Origin: DASQBT01 sp049578545
Lineage (GTDB): Bacteria; Pseudomonadota; Gammaproteobacteria; Burkholderiales; Thiobacillaceae
Assembly (NCBI GenBank): GCA_049578545.1
Contig: JBAUMF010000006.1
Coordinates: 1-27,809, forward strand
DNA: 27,809 nt
Reading direction: 5' to 3'
This document shows positions 13,771-22,357 of the stretch, piece after piece (positions within the stretch are counted from its first letter, which is position 1; every line of letters starts with the position of its first letter). The notes beneath the pieces were generated by a model. The model was not told the origin of the DNA and made no database searches. It saw only the letters and a list, made by a program, of their open reading frames with translations. The translations under genes were made by a program, and so were the position numbers.

Positions 13771-14301
13771 TCAACGGCGATCGTACCCACCAGGGCGACC
13801 CATGTCGCTGGGACGGCCCATATCGCCGGGACGGCCAACAGGAGGAGCCTGTTCCCGGTCTCTCTGTTCGAACGTGATATGCCGTTCGGCTTCAGCCAGA
13901 CGCTGTTCCAAGCTGACCAGTTCATTCGGCCCCAGTCGGCCATCAGCCATGTAGCTGCGTTCCAGGTTGGCGATGGCCAGATGCTCGCGCAGAAGACCGA
14001 CGGCCTCGCCCAAGGTCAGCTTGCCGCTCTCCATGCCGTTTAGGATGCGCTGCAGCTGCTGGTCCTGACGTTGATCGAGTTGCGCCTGGCGTTGCTTCAT
14101 GGTGGCGACGATGCGCGCCTGCTCATACGCCGGATTGGTCATCCAGGGATTGGCATTCGGAGCGGTGCCGAACCAGGGGTTGGGATTCTGTGGTCCCCCG
14201 TAATACCCGTAGCCGTTGTCGGCCTGACTGGTCGCGGCGACCAGAGTCAAGCTTGTTAAGCCGAGCAGGGACAGGTTTTTGAGGGTGGTTGTGATTTTCA
14301 T
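13771..14301 (-). CDS. Small secreted Gly/Pro-rich protein with helical core
   Basis: A 176-aa protein I cannot assign. It has a signal peptide (SLTLVAATSQA-DN), an Asn/Pro/Gly/Tyr-rich stretch (NGYGYYGGPQNPNPWFGTAPNANPW split over about 30-55), then a charged helical region rich in Gln and Arg that may form a coiled coil, and a C-terminal RPGDMGRPSDMGRPGG repeat. The middle part resembles periplasmic stress-type helical proteins only in composition. The start is supported by AAGGAG about 8 bases upstream; in-frame codons further upstream lack one. Confidence 0.7.
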   Translation of the reverse strand: MKITTTLKNLSLLGLTSLTLVAATSQADNGYGYYGGPQNPNPWFGTAPNANPWMTNPAYEQARIVATMKQRQAQLDQRQDQQLQRILNGMESGKLTLGEAVGLLREHLAIANLERSYMADGRLGPNELVSLEQRLAEAERHITFEQRDREQAPPVGRPGDMGRPSDMGRPGGYDRR

Positions 14302-14595
14302 GGCGTTACTCCTTTTTGTATTTCTGGCCCTGAACGATTCGGCGCCAGACACTTCCTACGATAAAGATGAAATGGTCCGCTAATGTGTCAATTACGTGCC
14401 GACTTGCAAGCAATTGTAACCGTCTTCCAGAATGAAGACCTATCGTTCTCGAAACTGTGGCTGCTGTCGGGGCATTACAGAATCACATTCAACAAGCCGC
14501 AAATGCTGGTCAAACTCAAGGTTCACGCGGCCGTAGGATGGGGTGAGCGATCACAAACCGCACACTGCGCCGCTGACCTGCAAGAAATCGCGCTT

Positions 14596-16452
14596 TCAGA
14601 GATTCATCAAAAAGGGGAACAGCAGCAACCACCAGGGTCTCGGCGGTTTGACCTGCACGGCCAGCGCCTGGCTGGCCGGACCCTCGACAGCTTCGGCGCC
14701 GACTCCCGTGACGCGCAGCCAGTAATCACCCGGGTTGGGCTTGGGCAAGGTGGCGTTCGCCTCATGCACCAGTTGGCTCAGCAGCGGCTTGGCAAAGCTT
14801 GTATCGGTGCTCAATTCAAGCTTGTAGGCTGGGGCATCACCTTTCCAGGTCGCCAGCAATTGATTGCCATTGACCTGAACGGCCAACCCGCTCGGCGCGT
14901 CGGGCGGCACGATGACCGGACTGACAGCGCTCCAGGCACCCGACTGGCCGTCACCTTCGACGCTGCGCACACGCCAATAATACTTGCCAGATTTGAGCGG
15001 CACGGACAGATTGGTGGCGGCCGTGTCCATCTTCACCTGCGCCACGCTGAGATCAGCCGACTCACCCACCTGCAGGGCGTAGCGCGCTGCTCCTTTGGAT
15101 TGGCCCCAGGCGAACTGCGCCTGGCCGGCATCGGCACGCGCGTGCGCGACAGGCGGATTCGGCAGCGGTTGCACACGGAAGGCGCGATGCTGACTCCACA
15201 CATGCTGCTTGCCGGCTTCATCCACGCTGGCAATTCGCCAGTGCCAATCGCCCTCGGGCAGGGTTTCGACATGCCGGGTGACGGGGGCAAGGCGACGCTC
15301 GATCAGGCCATTGTCGAATTCCGGGGTCGGGGCGACCTGCAATACATAACCATGCGCCTCGGCGGCGGCAGCCCAGGACAATTCCACCTCGTTCTCGTAC
15401 CGGCGCTCGCCAGGCATGGGAGACAGCAGGGCGGGCGGCAGCGGGCGCGCGTCCAGTTCAAACGCATGATCACGGTTGCCCCCTTCCAGACCCGCACTGT
15501 CGATGGCGCGTATCCGCAGCACATAGTTCCCGTCGGGCAAGTCGTCCTGCCAGGTGATGCTGGCTTGCGGCGTGACGTCGTCGAGCAGGACTTCACTGAA
15601 TGCCGCGTCGCGCGCGACCTGGGCGCGGTAGGCGCTCGCGCCGGCCACCGGCTGCCAGGTGAAGGAAAGGGGCAGACGCTCGATCAGAGCATCCAGGCCC
15701 GTCGCCGCGGGGGGCATCAGCAGGGATCGCGGCGCCTCGGGCGGCTTGCCGGCTTCGACCACCGTGCCATAACCCGCCTCGACACTGACGTCCCTTCCCT
15801 GCGCAGCGACGTTGACCGTCCCTTCCAGCACCTCGTTACGCAGGCTCTTGCCGTCCTCGCCCAGGTTCAGGCGGAAATCCGTGCCACGCAGACCGGCCAC
15901 CGCCACCGCCGTCCTCACCCCGAAGCCGCCGGCGGGCGGCAGCTGTTTACTTGCGTGCGCTTCCAGACGGCCACTGCCCAGAGACAAATCGGTCGAAACC
16001 ATGCCGGTCTTGCCGTAGGCGGCCAGGCGGCCGAATGACAGATTGCTGAATGCCTGCTGGGTCAACACGGAGCCATCGGCAAATCGGTAGGTCGCGCTGC
16101 TGCGCGGCCCGGTCAGCACGTTCTCGCCACCGTGCAACTGAGTGCCCGAAGCCAGCGGCTGGAACGGCCCGTCGCCGGACTTGTAACGCACGTTCCCGCT
16201 GACCGCCGTGACCGTGACCGACGCCGGTGTCACCTTGAGCAGTTCGACAGGAATCTTGATGCGGGTGTTTACCGGCAGGCGCTCAGGGATGGACACGCGA
16301 TTGACGGCCTGCACCTTGGGCCAGTCACGCATGTTCTTCAGATAGGTGCGGGCGATCTGGCTGAGGGTATCGCCGGGATAGGTGAGGTAAAGCCAATCGG
16401 CCGCTTGCGCGGGTAGCGCAATCAATGCAGCCAGAAGCAACGGGATGCGCAT
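14596..16452 (-). CDS. LysM and FecR-domain periplasmic protein
   Basis: A 618-aa secreted protein. It has a signal peptide (LLLAALIALPAQA, about 5-17), a LysM-type module (21-69: YPGDTLSQIARTYLKN, RLPVNTRIKIPV), then a FecR-like domain from about 75 to 215 (SGNVRYKSGDGPFQPLASG, VRTAVAVAGLRGTDFRLN, LEGTVNV). The rest, about 240-600, looks like several fibronectin type III-like repeats with recurring FTWQPVAGASAYRAQVA, LSWAAAAEAHGYVLQVA and FAWGQSKGAARYALQVG. This plan is typical of envelope FecR proteins encoded near CHASE2 or adenylate cyclase genes, but none is next to it here. AGGAG is 6-7 bases before the ATG at 16452. Confidence 0.85.
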   Translation of the reverse strand: MRIPLLLAALIALPAQAADWLYLTYPGDTLSQIARTYLKNMRDWPKVQAVNRVSIPERLPVNTRIKIPVELLKVTPASVTVTAVSGNVRYKSGDGPFQPLASGTQLHGGENVLTGPRSSATYRFADGSVLTQQAFSNLSFGRLAAYGKTGMVSTDLSLGSGRLEAHASKQLPPAGGFGVRTAVAVAGLRGTDFRLNLGEDGKSLRNEVLEGTVNVAAQGRDVSVEAGYGTVVEAGKPPEAPRSLLMPPAATGLDALIERLPLSFTWQPVAGASAYRAQVARDAAFSEVLLDDVTPQASITWQDDLPDGNYVLRIRAIDSAGLEGGNRDHAFELDARPLPPALLSPMPGERRYENEVELSWAAAAEAHGYVLQVAPTPEFDNGLIERRLAPVTRHVETLPEGDWHWRIASVDEAGKQHVWSQHRAFRVQPLPNPPVAHARADAGQAQFAWGQSKGAARYALQVGESADLSVAQVKMDTAATNLSVPLKSGKYYWRVRSVEGDGQSGAWSAVSPVIVPPDAPSGLAVQVNGNQLLATWKGDAPAYKLELSTDTSFAKPLLSQLVHEANATLPKPNPGDYWLRVTGVGAEAVEGPASQALAVQVKPPRPWWLLLFPFLMNL

Positions 16453-16804
16453 GCAAACTCCTGCCGGTAAGCCTGGGCTTCGACCGTATGACTTGAAATC
16501 CATAAGGCAAAACAACGCATGAAAATCAAACGCACCAGGCTCGGTACAAAATTGATCGTAAACCCAACCCCAACATTGTAGGGCCTGAACCCAGTTGGCG
16601 TGCGTCTATCGCACCGGAGCAGACGTTTCATCAGTGAGTCGTGAAAGGCCGGGCCGGGAGGAGGCGACCGCAAATGCCGATGAAAGGTGGTGACCTGAAG
16701 ATCCAATCCAGGGAAACGCCTCGTCTGCGATCTAACGTAGGCCCATTTGACTTCGTGAGTCCGCGCAGTCTTTTGCCGGGGCCTACACAAGTCAGAAAGA
16801 TGTT
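16453..16804. other. 352-base spacer upstream of the FecR gene
   Basis: This is non-coding as far as I can see. It must hold the FecR-gene promoter and the 3' end of the nifLA-side transcript. A perfect 5-bp hairpin GTGCG-TCTAT-CGCAC (16600-16614) is present. No terminator with a T-run was found. Confidence 0.4.
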
Positions 16805-18142
16805 TCAACCTATATTTTCGTGTGGACGTCCGGAATCCTCTATGTTCCTGCGAAATTGATCCAACAATGTCTGGCGAATCTGCTCCATATCCAGATTGTA
16901 GATTTCGCTTGGGAAGAGAAACTCGGCGACGCCAGAATCGAAGATGCGCCTCACCTCGTACTCGTCGTGGGCGATGTCCCGCTGAAAGCGGTAGTTCAGA
17001 TAGGACTGGTTGGTGTGGATAATCAATTCCACACGCATTCCGCCCATCCGCGCAAAGAACTTGAGCATCGGCGTCTTGCCACTGCTACCGACAGAATTCG
17101 AATGGTGAGAGCCGCCAGTCAGGGTGTCGGAAATGTCCTCAAGGGTCATCAGCGAGCCACTGTTGATAGCGGATCGGGTCATATGTCGGACGAAGCGTTT
17201 TACATCACTGATGCTGTCCAGCACAGCCATCAGCCCGAGTTCGTCATCCACCGCTACTGCCGGGTTCTTTTCATTCTTGCGCAGCAGCTTGAGCACCTTG
17301 GTGGCAGAGTCCTTCTTGCGCACACTTACATAGGCTGGGAAGTCACGGCCGCCATCCTGGAATACGCGCCGCTTCAACAGCGTCAGTTTTTCCCCTTCCC
17401 CCAGGCCCTTCAGGCGCGCGCGACTGGCGGCATCGAGCACCTTCACATTCAAGCAGCGAAAGTCATCTGGATCATGCTGGCTCAACAGGTAGGCGTTCTC
17501 CAACTGGCCGATCTTGAATTGCGGACTCCAGACATTGCGGTTGAGGAACTCAAGAAACGCATAGAACTTGTTCTCGATATCCGTTTCGCGCTCGCGCTGG
17601 TCGATGGAGCCCGCCAAGTTCATCAGCATGAGTTTGCGCTTGGCCTCGAAGCGAGCCTTCATGTGAAAACGGTCATCAAACACGCGCAGCAAGAGTTCCA
17701 CCGGATCATGCGTGGTCCCGATTTCGTTGTTGGTTTCAACATGCGAGGCATATGGGGCCAAAAGCCTATCCCGCAGCAGGTTGATAACGGCATCGGCGGT
17801 TTGCGCGTACTCCTTGATCTTGCTGCGGATTTCGGAAGTGCTTCCAGCAATGCCGAACAGGTTGCCAAGCAGCAAACAAGCTCGCTCGCTGCGCTGCGCA
17901 CGCGCGATTGAATCGGCAAGCAATCCTGGAACCTCTGCGAAGTCCTCGATCTGAAGGAAATCGAAGATCTGAGCTCGGACCACCCTGTACTTGGTGACCA
18001 ACAACCGATCATCAACAAACTGCCTGGCCCAGGCCCGCGTTTGCTTTGAAAAAGGTCGGCCCAGCGTAAAGCCGTCGGTGACGGCAAACGGGCCGTTCTG
18101 CTTCATCGCGGTGAAAATGGATTTATCGTCTACGAGGCTCAT
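16805..18142 (-). CDS. Unrecognised 445-aa protein downstream of nifLA
   Basis: I do not recognise this protein. It is soluble, with no signal peptide or membrane segment, and is largely helical and charged in its first 250 residues. The C-terminal half has DDELGLMAVLDSISDVKRF, then a Ser/His-rich loop (SHHSNSVGSSGKT) and RVELIIHTNQSYLNYRFQ followed by HDEYEVRR. That layout faintly recalls the RelA/SpoT synthetase fold (DLxGxRxV ... VExQIRT), but the catalytic residues do not align by eye, so this is a hint only. It starts 41 bases after the small Cys protein and lacks a clear ribosome site. It may be part of the nifLA transcript. Confidence 0.7.
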   Translation of the reverse strand: MSLVDDKSIFTAMKQNGPFAVTDGFTLGRPFSKQTRAWARQFVDDRLLVTKYRVVRAQIFDFLQIEDFAEVPGLLADSIARAQRSERACLLLGNLFGIAGSTSEIRSKIKEYAQTADAVINLLRDRLLAPYASHVETNNEIGTTHDPVELLLRVFDDRFHMKARFEAKRKLMLMNLAGSIDQRERETDIENKFYAFLEFLNRNVWSPQFKIGQLENAYLLSQHDPDDFRCLNVKVLDAASRARLKGLGEGEKLTLLKRRVFQDGGRDFPAYVSVRKKDSATKVLKLLRKNEKNPAVAVDDELGLMAVLDSISDVKRFVRHMTRSAINSGSLMTLEDISDTLTGGSHHSNSVGSSGKTPMLKFFARMGGMRVELIIHTNQSYLNYRFQRDIAHDEYEVRRIFDSGVAEFLFPSEIYNLDMEQIRQTLLDQFRRNIEDSGRPHENIG

Positions 18143-18183
18143 GAAATATCAATCGAAAGCAGCCCTACCATTTGGGAATGGAT

Positions 18184-18417
18184 CTATCGCCCACTCTCGC
18201 CCCCTCGCCGGTAGCTGACCTTCTTCTCCACCTTTTCTGCCACATAGGCCGTAAACTCACGCAGGTTTTCGTAGTCATGTGCAATCGCCAGCGTGGCCAG
18301 CGCATCGATCAGCCGTCGGGTATCTTCAATTTCCTGTAGCCCGCGTCCGCATACGAGGCACCTCTCCCCGTCGTCGCGGCAGGTGGTCTTGCCTTTGCAA
18401 GCTGTGAACTGCCTCAT
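18184..18417 (-). CDS. 77-aa Cys-rich protein overlapping nifA
   Basis: A small protein with an N-terminal C7-x5-C13-x6-C20-x2-C23 cluster, ending in CLVCGRG, that could bind zinc or an Fe-S cluster. A helical segment follows (EIEDTRRLIDALATLAIAHDY to about residue 66), then a basic tail. Its ATG overlaps the nifA stop by 4 bases (ATGA), so it is translationally coupled to nifA and therefore made when NifL/NifA are made. The function is unknown to me. A redox or oxygen role beside NifL/NifA would be a fair hypothesis. Confidence 0.8.
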   Translation of the reverse strand: MRQFTACKGKTTCRDDGERCLVCGRGLQEIEDTRRLIDALATLAIAHDYENLREFTAYVAEKVEKKVSYRRGGESGR

Positions 18418-19961
18418 ATCTGTCGCACTTTGATGTTGAGTATCTGGATGCGGTAGGCGATTTGCCTGGGTGTCATGCCCAGCAGGCGCGCTGCTTTGGC
18501 CTGCACCCAGCCGGCCTGTTCCAGGGCAGCAATGACTTTTTCACGTTCGTCGAGATTGGGATCGTCGAGGTCAACCCCACGCGGGGTGCCGCTGCCGATG
18601 GATACGGTTTCCTCAATCCCGGTGTGCAGCACGGCATCGCGGTCAATGGTGGCGTTCTCGCTCATCACTGCCGCGCGTTCGAGACAGTTTTCCAGTTCGC
18701 GCACGTTGCCGGGCCAGTTGTGGTGCATGAGGACACGCATCGCCGAGTCGCTGAGTTCCAGTTCGCGCCCCTGCTGGCTGCCGATTTTCTCGATGAGATG
18801 GCGGGCAATGGTGGGGATGTCTTCCATGCGCTCGCGCAACGGCGGCAGGAAGATCGGCATGACATTGAGGCGGTAATACAGATCTTCGCGAAACTTGCCG
18901 GTCTGCACATCGGCCTCCAGGTCACGGTGGGTGGCGGCGATGACGCGCACGTCGATCTTGATGGTACGGGTGCCGCCGACACGTTCAAACTCGCCTTCCT
19001 GCAGGACGCGCAGCATCTTGGCCTGAAAGGCGGGGGAGACTTCGCCGATTTCGTCCAGGAACAGGGTGCCGCCATCGGCCTGCTCGAAGCGGCCCTTGCG
19101 CTGGGTCATTGCGCCGGTAAAGGCGCCCTTTTCGTGGCCGAACAATTCGCTTTCAAGCAGGGTTTCTGGCAGCGAGGCGCAGTTGAGCTTGACGAATGGA
19201 CCGCGTGCACGCGGCGAGTTGTAGTGAATGGCGTTGGCGATGAGTTCCTTGCCGGTGCCGGTTTCGCCGCGGATCAGTACGGTGGTGTTCCATTTGGCCA
19301 CCTGGCGCACCTGCTCGAACACTCGGCGCATGCTGGTGGTGTGGCCGATGATGTTGTCGAATCCATATTGTCCGCGCACGGTGCGGCGCAGGCTGTCGCG
19401 TTCATCCTTGAGGGTCTGGCGCTCCTGTTCCACTTCCCACGACAGGCGCACGCTCTGGCCGATCAGGTTAGAGACCATTTCCAGAAAGCGGGCCCGCTCT
19501 GGCAGCAGAGCGACTTCGTCCGATGCGGGCTGGGCGGCCAGCACGCCGACCACGCTGCGCTTGACTCGAATTGGCACGCCAACGAAGGGACCGTCGCTGT
19601 CATAAATGCCAAGTTTGCCGCGGAAACGCGGTTCATCCGAAATGCGCTTGAGCACTACCTTATCGCCTGCTTCCAGCACCATGCCTACCACACCCTCGCC
19701 AGGCTGGTAGCGGATGTTTTCCAGTTTCACGGTACTCAGACCATGGACCGCGATGACCTGCTGTTCGTCGGTGTCCTGATCGGACAGGGTAACCATGCCG
19801 CGCTCGAGGCCGCCACCTTCATGCAGCGCGTGCAGCACACCTGCTAACGTTTCTTTCAAGTCTAGCGAGCGCGACAGCACCTGGCTGACCTGGAACAGCG
19901 TTTCCAGATCCGCAGAAAGCTGTTCGTATTTGCGGCGCATGCCCGTGTCCTGGCTGTACAT
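18414..19961 (-). CDS. nifA: Nif-specific sigma-54 activator NifA
   Basis: A 515-aa NifA. A GAF domain spans about 20-170. The AAA+ domain (about 202-435) has Walker A GETGTGKE (232-239), the sigma-54 contact loop GAFTGA (279-284) and Walker B GGTLFLDEIGE (297-307). A Fis-type helix-turn-helix is at about 487-506 (QAKAARLLGMTPRQIAYRIQ). It activates nif promoters through TGT-N10-ACA sites. Only two cysteines remain (C261, C426), and the interdomain Cys motif of oxygen-sensitive NifA is absent, which fits control by NifL. The ATG at 19961 is 8 bases after nifL; ATG 19940 has a better ribosome site (AGGA) and is an alternative. The frame runs further upstream within nifL but is not real. Confidence 0.97.
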   Translation of the reverse strand: MYSQDTGMRRKYEQLSADLETLFQVSQVLSRSLDLKETLAGVLHALHEGGGLERGMVTLSDQDTDEQQVIAVHGLSTVKLENIRYQPGEGVVGMVLEAGDKVVLKRISDEPRFRGKLGIYDSDGPFVGVPIRVKRSVVGVLAAQPASDEVALLPERARFLEMVSNLIGQSVRLSWEVEQERQTLKDERDSLRRTVRGQYGFDNIIGHTTSMRRVFEQVRQVAKWNTTVLIRGETGTGKELIANAIHYNSPRARGPFVKLNCASLPETLLESELFGHEKGAFTGAMTQRKGRFEQADGGTLFLDEIGEVSPAFQAKMLRVLQEGEFERVGGTRTIKIDVRVIAATHRDLEADVQTGKFREDLYYRLNVMPIFLPPLRERMEDIPTIARHLIEKIGSQQGRELELSDSAMRVLMHHNWPGNVRELENCLERAAVMSENATIDRDAVLHTGIEETVSIGSGTPRGVDLDDPNLDEREKVIAALEQAGWVQAKAARLLGMTPRQIAYRIQILNIKVRQI

Positions 19962-19969
19962 TCTTGTGC

Positions 19970-21484
19970 TCAGCAGAGAAACTGCACGCGCACCCGGCAG
20001 CCGTTGGGGTATTCGGGATCGATTTCGATCAGGCCGCCGTGACTGGCCACGATTTCCTGGGCAACGGTGAGCCCCATGCCGATGTGTTGCCGGTCTGCGC
20101 CCTTGGTGGTGAAGAAGGGCTGGAAGATCTTTAACCGCCATTCTTCCGGGATGCCCGGGCCACTGTCCTCGATGAGCACTTCAATCCGGTCGGGGTGGGC
20201 GAACGTGGCGACCTTCAGTTCCCGACGGCCGGCGCGCGATTCATGGATGGCTTCCACGGCATTGTCGAGCAGTTGCTTGAACAGGGTGGACAACTGTCTG
20301 AGGCGGCCTTGCAGTGCTGGGAGCTCGTGCGCGGGGTGCCACTCGACCACCACGCCTTCGGCCAGCATTTTGGGCGTAGTGATGCGCAGCACGTCCTGGA
20401 TGAGTTCGTTGAGGTTGACCGGCTGTACCGCTTCATTCGCTTCGCTGGGGATGGTCGCGCGCAGCGTGTTTAGTGTTTCGCTGCCCGCTTTCAAGGCTTC
20501 CTGAAGGCTGGCCAACAAGGGATCGGCGGGGCCGTGGTTGCCGTTTCGTTCCAGCAGGCGAACAGCGGCGGCCAGCATGTTGAACGGGCCCTGCAACTGG
20601 TAGACCGCACCGGACAGCACTTCGCGCAGGCTCTCGATGCGCTCCTGTTCAGCGAGCAGGGCACTCAGGGCGTTGACGCGAATAGCGTCCTGCTGTTCCT
20701 TCAACGGGGTGATGTCCTGCAAGGTGAGCAGCATGTACTGGAGACGATGCGGCTCGTAGAAAGCGTCGGCGCTGGTGTCCTGTTCCTCGATCCAGGACCC
20801 GGAACAGGCGAACCAGCGGGTTTTGTACCTAGAGGTGTCGAGCTGAATTTCACGGCCGGAAAAACCCCGGCCGCTCGTCCTTGCCTGTTCGAAAGCCGGG
20901 CCCATGCGGGTGCGCAATGCAGCCAGGATGGTGAGGGCAGGTTCAGTACCCAGATCGCCAACCAGTTTCTTGTATTCCTGATTATCGAGGACGACTCTTT
21001 CCTTTTCGTCCAGCACCACAATGGCCACCTGGGCCGCGTCCACCACCGATTCGATCAGCGCCTTCTGGTTCTGCACCTGGCGTTCCAGTCGATTGACTTC
21101 CGTCACGTCGCGATGCATGCCCAGGTAGTGGGTGGTCTCGCCCGCTTCGTCGACCACGGGTGTGATGGTCAGTTCGGCCAGGTAGCGGCTGCCATCCTTG
21201 CGCCGGTTGACCAGCAGGCCGTTCCAGGGGCGCTGCCTCAATAATTGCGCCCACATGGTTTCGTACACGATCTTGGGCGTGACCTTGTAGGACAGGATCG
21301 ATTCCGTGCGTCCGCCCACTTCCTCCGCGGCAAAGCCGGTTACCCGGTTAAAGGCGGGGTTGGAGTACAGGATGCGAGCCTGGGTATCCGTAATGGATAT
21401 GGCCAGGGCAGACTGTTCCACCGCCTCGCGGAAGACATCCAGCGGTACTTCATTTGCTGCCTTCGGCGGGGCCGGATTGTCCAT
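19970..21484 (-). CDS. nifL: Redox- and nitrogen-responsive anti-activator NifL
   Basis: A 504-aa NifL that inhibits NifA when oxygen or fixed nitrogen is present. PAS1 (about 20-130: SNPAFNRVTGFAAEEV, WNGLLVNRRKDGSRYLAELT) is the FAD-binding redox sensor of the family. PAS2 spans about 145-270. The central block AVYQLQGPFNMLAAAVRLL aligns with the histidine-kinase H region but has no phospho-acceptor His. The C-terminal ATPase-like domain keeps the N box (LLDNAVEAIHES), DSGPGIP and GMGLTVAQEIV. This matches NifL binding nucleotide and acting by protein contact rather than phosphorylation. The start at ATG 21484 has TTGAGA upstream. Confidence 0.95.
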   Translation of the reverse strand: MDNPAPPKAANEVPLDVFREAVEQSALAISITDTQARILYSNPAFNRVTGFAAEEVGGRTESILSYKVTPKIVYETMWAQLLRQRPWNGLLVNRRKDGSRYLAELTITPVVDEAGETTHYLGMHRDVTEVNRLERQVQNQKALIESVVDAAQVAIVVLDEKERVVLDNQEYKKLVGDLGTEPALTILAALRTRMGPAFEQARTSGRGFSGREIQLDTSRYKTRWFACSGSWIEEQDTSADAFYEPHRLQYMLLTLQDITPLKEQQDAIRVNALSALLAEQERIESLREVLSGAVYQLQGPFNMLAAAVRLLERNGNHGPADPLLASLQEALKAGSETLNTLRATIPSEANEAVQPVNLNELIQDVLRITTPKMLAEGVVVEWHPAHELPALQGRLRQLSTLFKQLLDNAVEAIHESRAGRRELKVATFAHPDRIEVLIEDSGPGIPEEWRLKIFQPFFTTKGADRQHIGMGLTVAQEIVASHGGLIEIDPEYPNGCRVRVQFLC

Positions 21485-21531
21485 TCTCAAATACAGTTCA
21501 CGACTAAGTAGACCTCAATATCCTGGTCAAA

Positions 21532-21546
21532 GCAACGACCGTGCCT
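21532..21546 (-). promoter_or_regulatory. Sigma-54 promoter of nifLA
   Basis: On the minus strand the sequence is AGGCACGGTCGTTGC, differing from the consensus TGGCACGNNNNTTGC only in the first base. The predicted start near 21520 leaves a 36-base leader before nifL. It indicates that nifLA is itself under sigma-54 control. Confidence 0.8.
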
Positions 21547-21589
21547 GATGGTTGCAGAAAGGGCATGTTGCTCTACAGTCCCCATGCCT

Positions 21590-21605
21590 TGTAGGTTTTG
21601 CGACA
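21590..21605. promoter_or_regulatory. Shared NifA site between nifLA and rnf
   Basis: TGT-AGGTTTTGCG-ACA is an exact TGT-N10-ACA match and the only one I found in this divergent spacer. Its centre is about 78 bases upstream of the predicted nifL start and about 138 bases upstream of the predicted rnfA start, both acceptable for NifA. An inverted CTACA/TGTAG pair (21573-21594) partly overlaps it. Confidence 0.75.
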
Positions 21606-21668
21606 GTGCACGATTGGCTGGGCGGAGCCCGACAAGAAGAAACTGCACCGAATCGAGGCGTTGTTGTG

Positions 21669-21681
21669 CAAGGCCTTGATT
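21669..21681 (-). promoter_or_regulatory. IHF site upstream of rnfA
   Basis: CAAGGCCTTGATT is an exact match to the reverse-complement IHF consensus YAANNNNTTGATW. It lies between the NifA site and the rnfA sigma-54 promoter, about -61, mirroring the nifH promoter layout. Confidence 0.65.
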
Positions 21682-21709
21682 TACTGTGACCCATGCGGGG
21701 GCATGGTGT

Positions 21710-21725
21710 TGGCATGGCACATGCA
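21710..21725 (+). promoter_or_regulatory. Sigma-54 promoter of rnfABCDGEH
   Basis: TGGCATGGCACATGCA keeps GG and GC at 10-base spacing with two departures from consensus. The predicted start (about 21736) is only about 9 bases before the ATG at 21745, an unusually short leader that would just include the GGAGG ribosome site. The later ATG at 21751 would relieve this slightly. Confidence 0.6.
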
Positions 21726-21744
21726 AATTCAGGGTTGGAGGTCG

Positions 21745-22332
21745 ATGACCATGACCGAATATTTATTGCTGCTGCTTTCAACCGCCCTGGTTAACAACGT
21801 GGTCCTGGTGAGATTCCTGGGACTTTGCCCGTTCATGGGTATCTCCAAGAAAGTGGATACCGCCGTGAGCATGGGGATGGCCACCACTTTCGTCATGACC
21901 ATGGCCTCGGCATCCTGCTGGATGCTGGAACACTGGCTGCTAATCCCCTTGGGCATCCTCTACCTTCGCATCCTGGTCTACATCCTGGTGATCGCCGCCG
22001 TAGTGCAGTTTACGGAGATGGTGGTGCGCAAGACCAATCCGGCCCTCTATCAGGTGCTGGGCATCTACCTGCCGCTGATCACCACCAACTGCGCGGTGCT
22101 GGGCATCCCGCTGCTCACCACCCAGGCGAACCTGCCGTTCGTCGCCAGCCTGCTTTACGGCTTTGGCTCAGCGGTCGGCTTTTCCCTCGTACTCGCCCTG
22201 TTCGCGGGCCTGCGTGAGCGGCTTGCCTTGGCCAGTGTGCCCGGAGTGTTTGCCGGCCCGCCCATCGGTTTCATTACCGCCAGCCTGCTGGCCCTTGCCT
22301 TCATGGGCTTTGCCGGGCTGGTCAGTCATTAA
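21745..22332 (+). CDS. rnfA: Rnf complex membrane subunit RnfA
   Basis: A 195-aa integral membrane protein with about six hydrophobic segments, starting with EYLLLLLSTALVNNVVLVRFLGLCPFMG and containing the paired motif TTNCAVLGIPLL. The conserved Cys in LGLCPF and TNCAVLG are the known sites of the membrane [2Fe-2S] centre shared with RnfE. Rnf uses ion-motive force to reduce ferredoxin for nitrogenase. The start is ATG 21745 after GGAGG; ATG 21751 is possible. It is the first gene of a compact rnf operon divergent from nifLA. Confidence 0.95.
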   Translation: MTMTEYLLLLLSTALVNNVVLVRFLGLCPFMGISKKVDTAVSMGMATTFVMTMASASCWMLEHWLLIPLGILYLRILVYILVIAAVVQFTEMVVRKTNPALYQVLGIYLPLITTNCAVLGIPLLTTQANLPFVASLLYGFGSAVGFSLVLALFAGLRERLALASVPGVFAGPPIGFITASLLALAFMGFAGLVSH

Positions 22333-22357
22333 AGGTTTGCACGAAGATGAGGACAAC

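Noticed and set aside
14383..16038. 551-codon plus-strand open frame opposite the FecR gene
   Set aside because: Rich in Gly, Arg and His with no domains, whereas the minus-strand protein has a signal peptide, LysM and FecR motifs and a good ribosome site.
18462..19847. 461-codon plus-strand open frame opposite nifA
   Set aside because: It is the antisense of a clear AAA+ activator and has no domain of its own.
19962..20141. N-terminal extension of NifA
   Set aside because: The frame is open upstream but lies wholly within nifL and encodes Arg/His/Pro-rich sequence unlike NifA.
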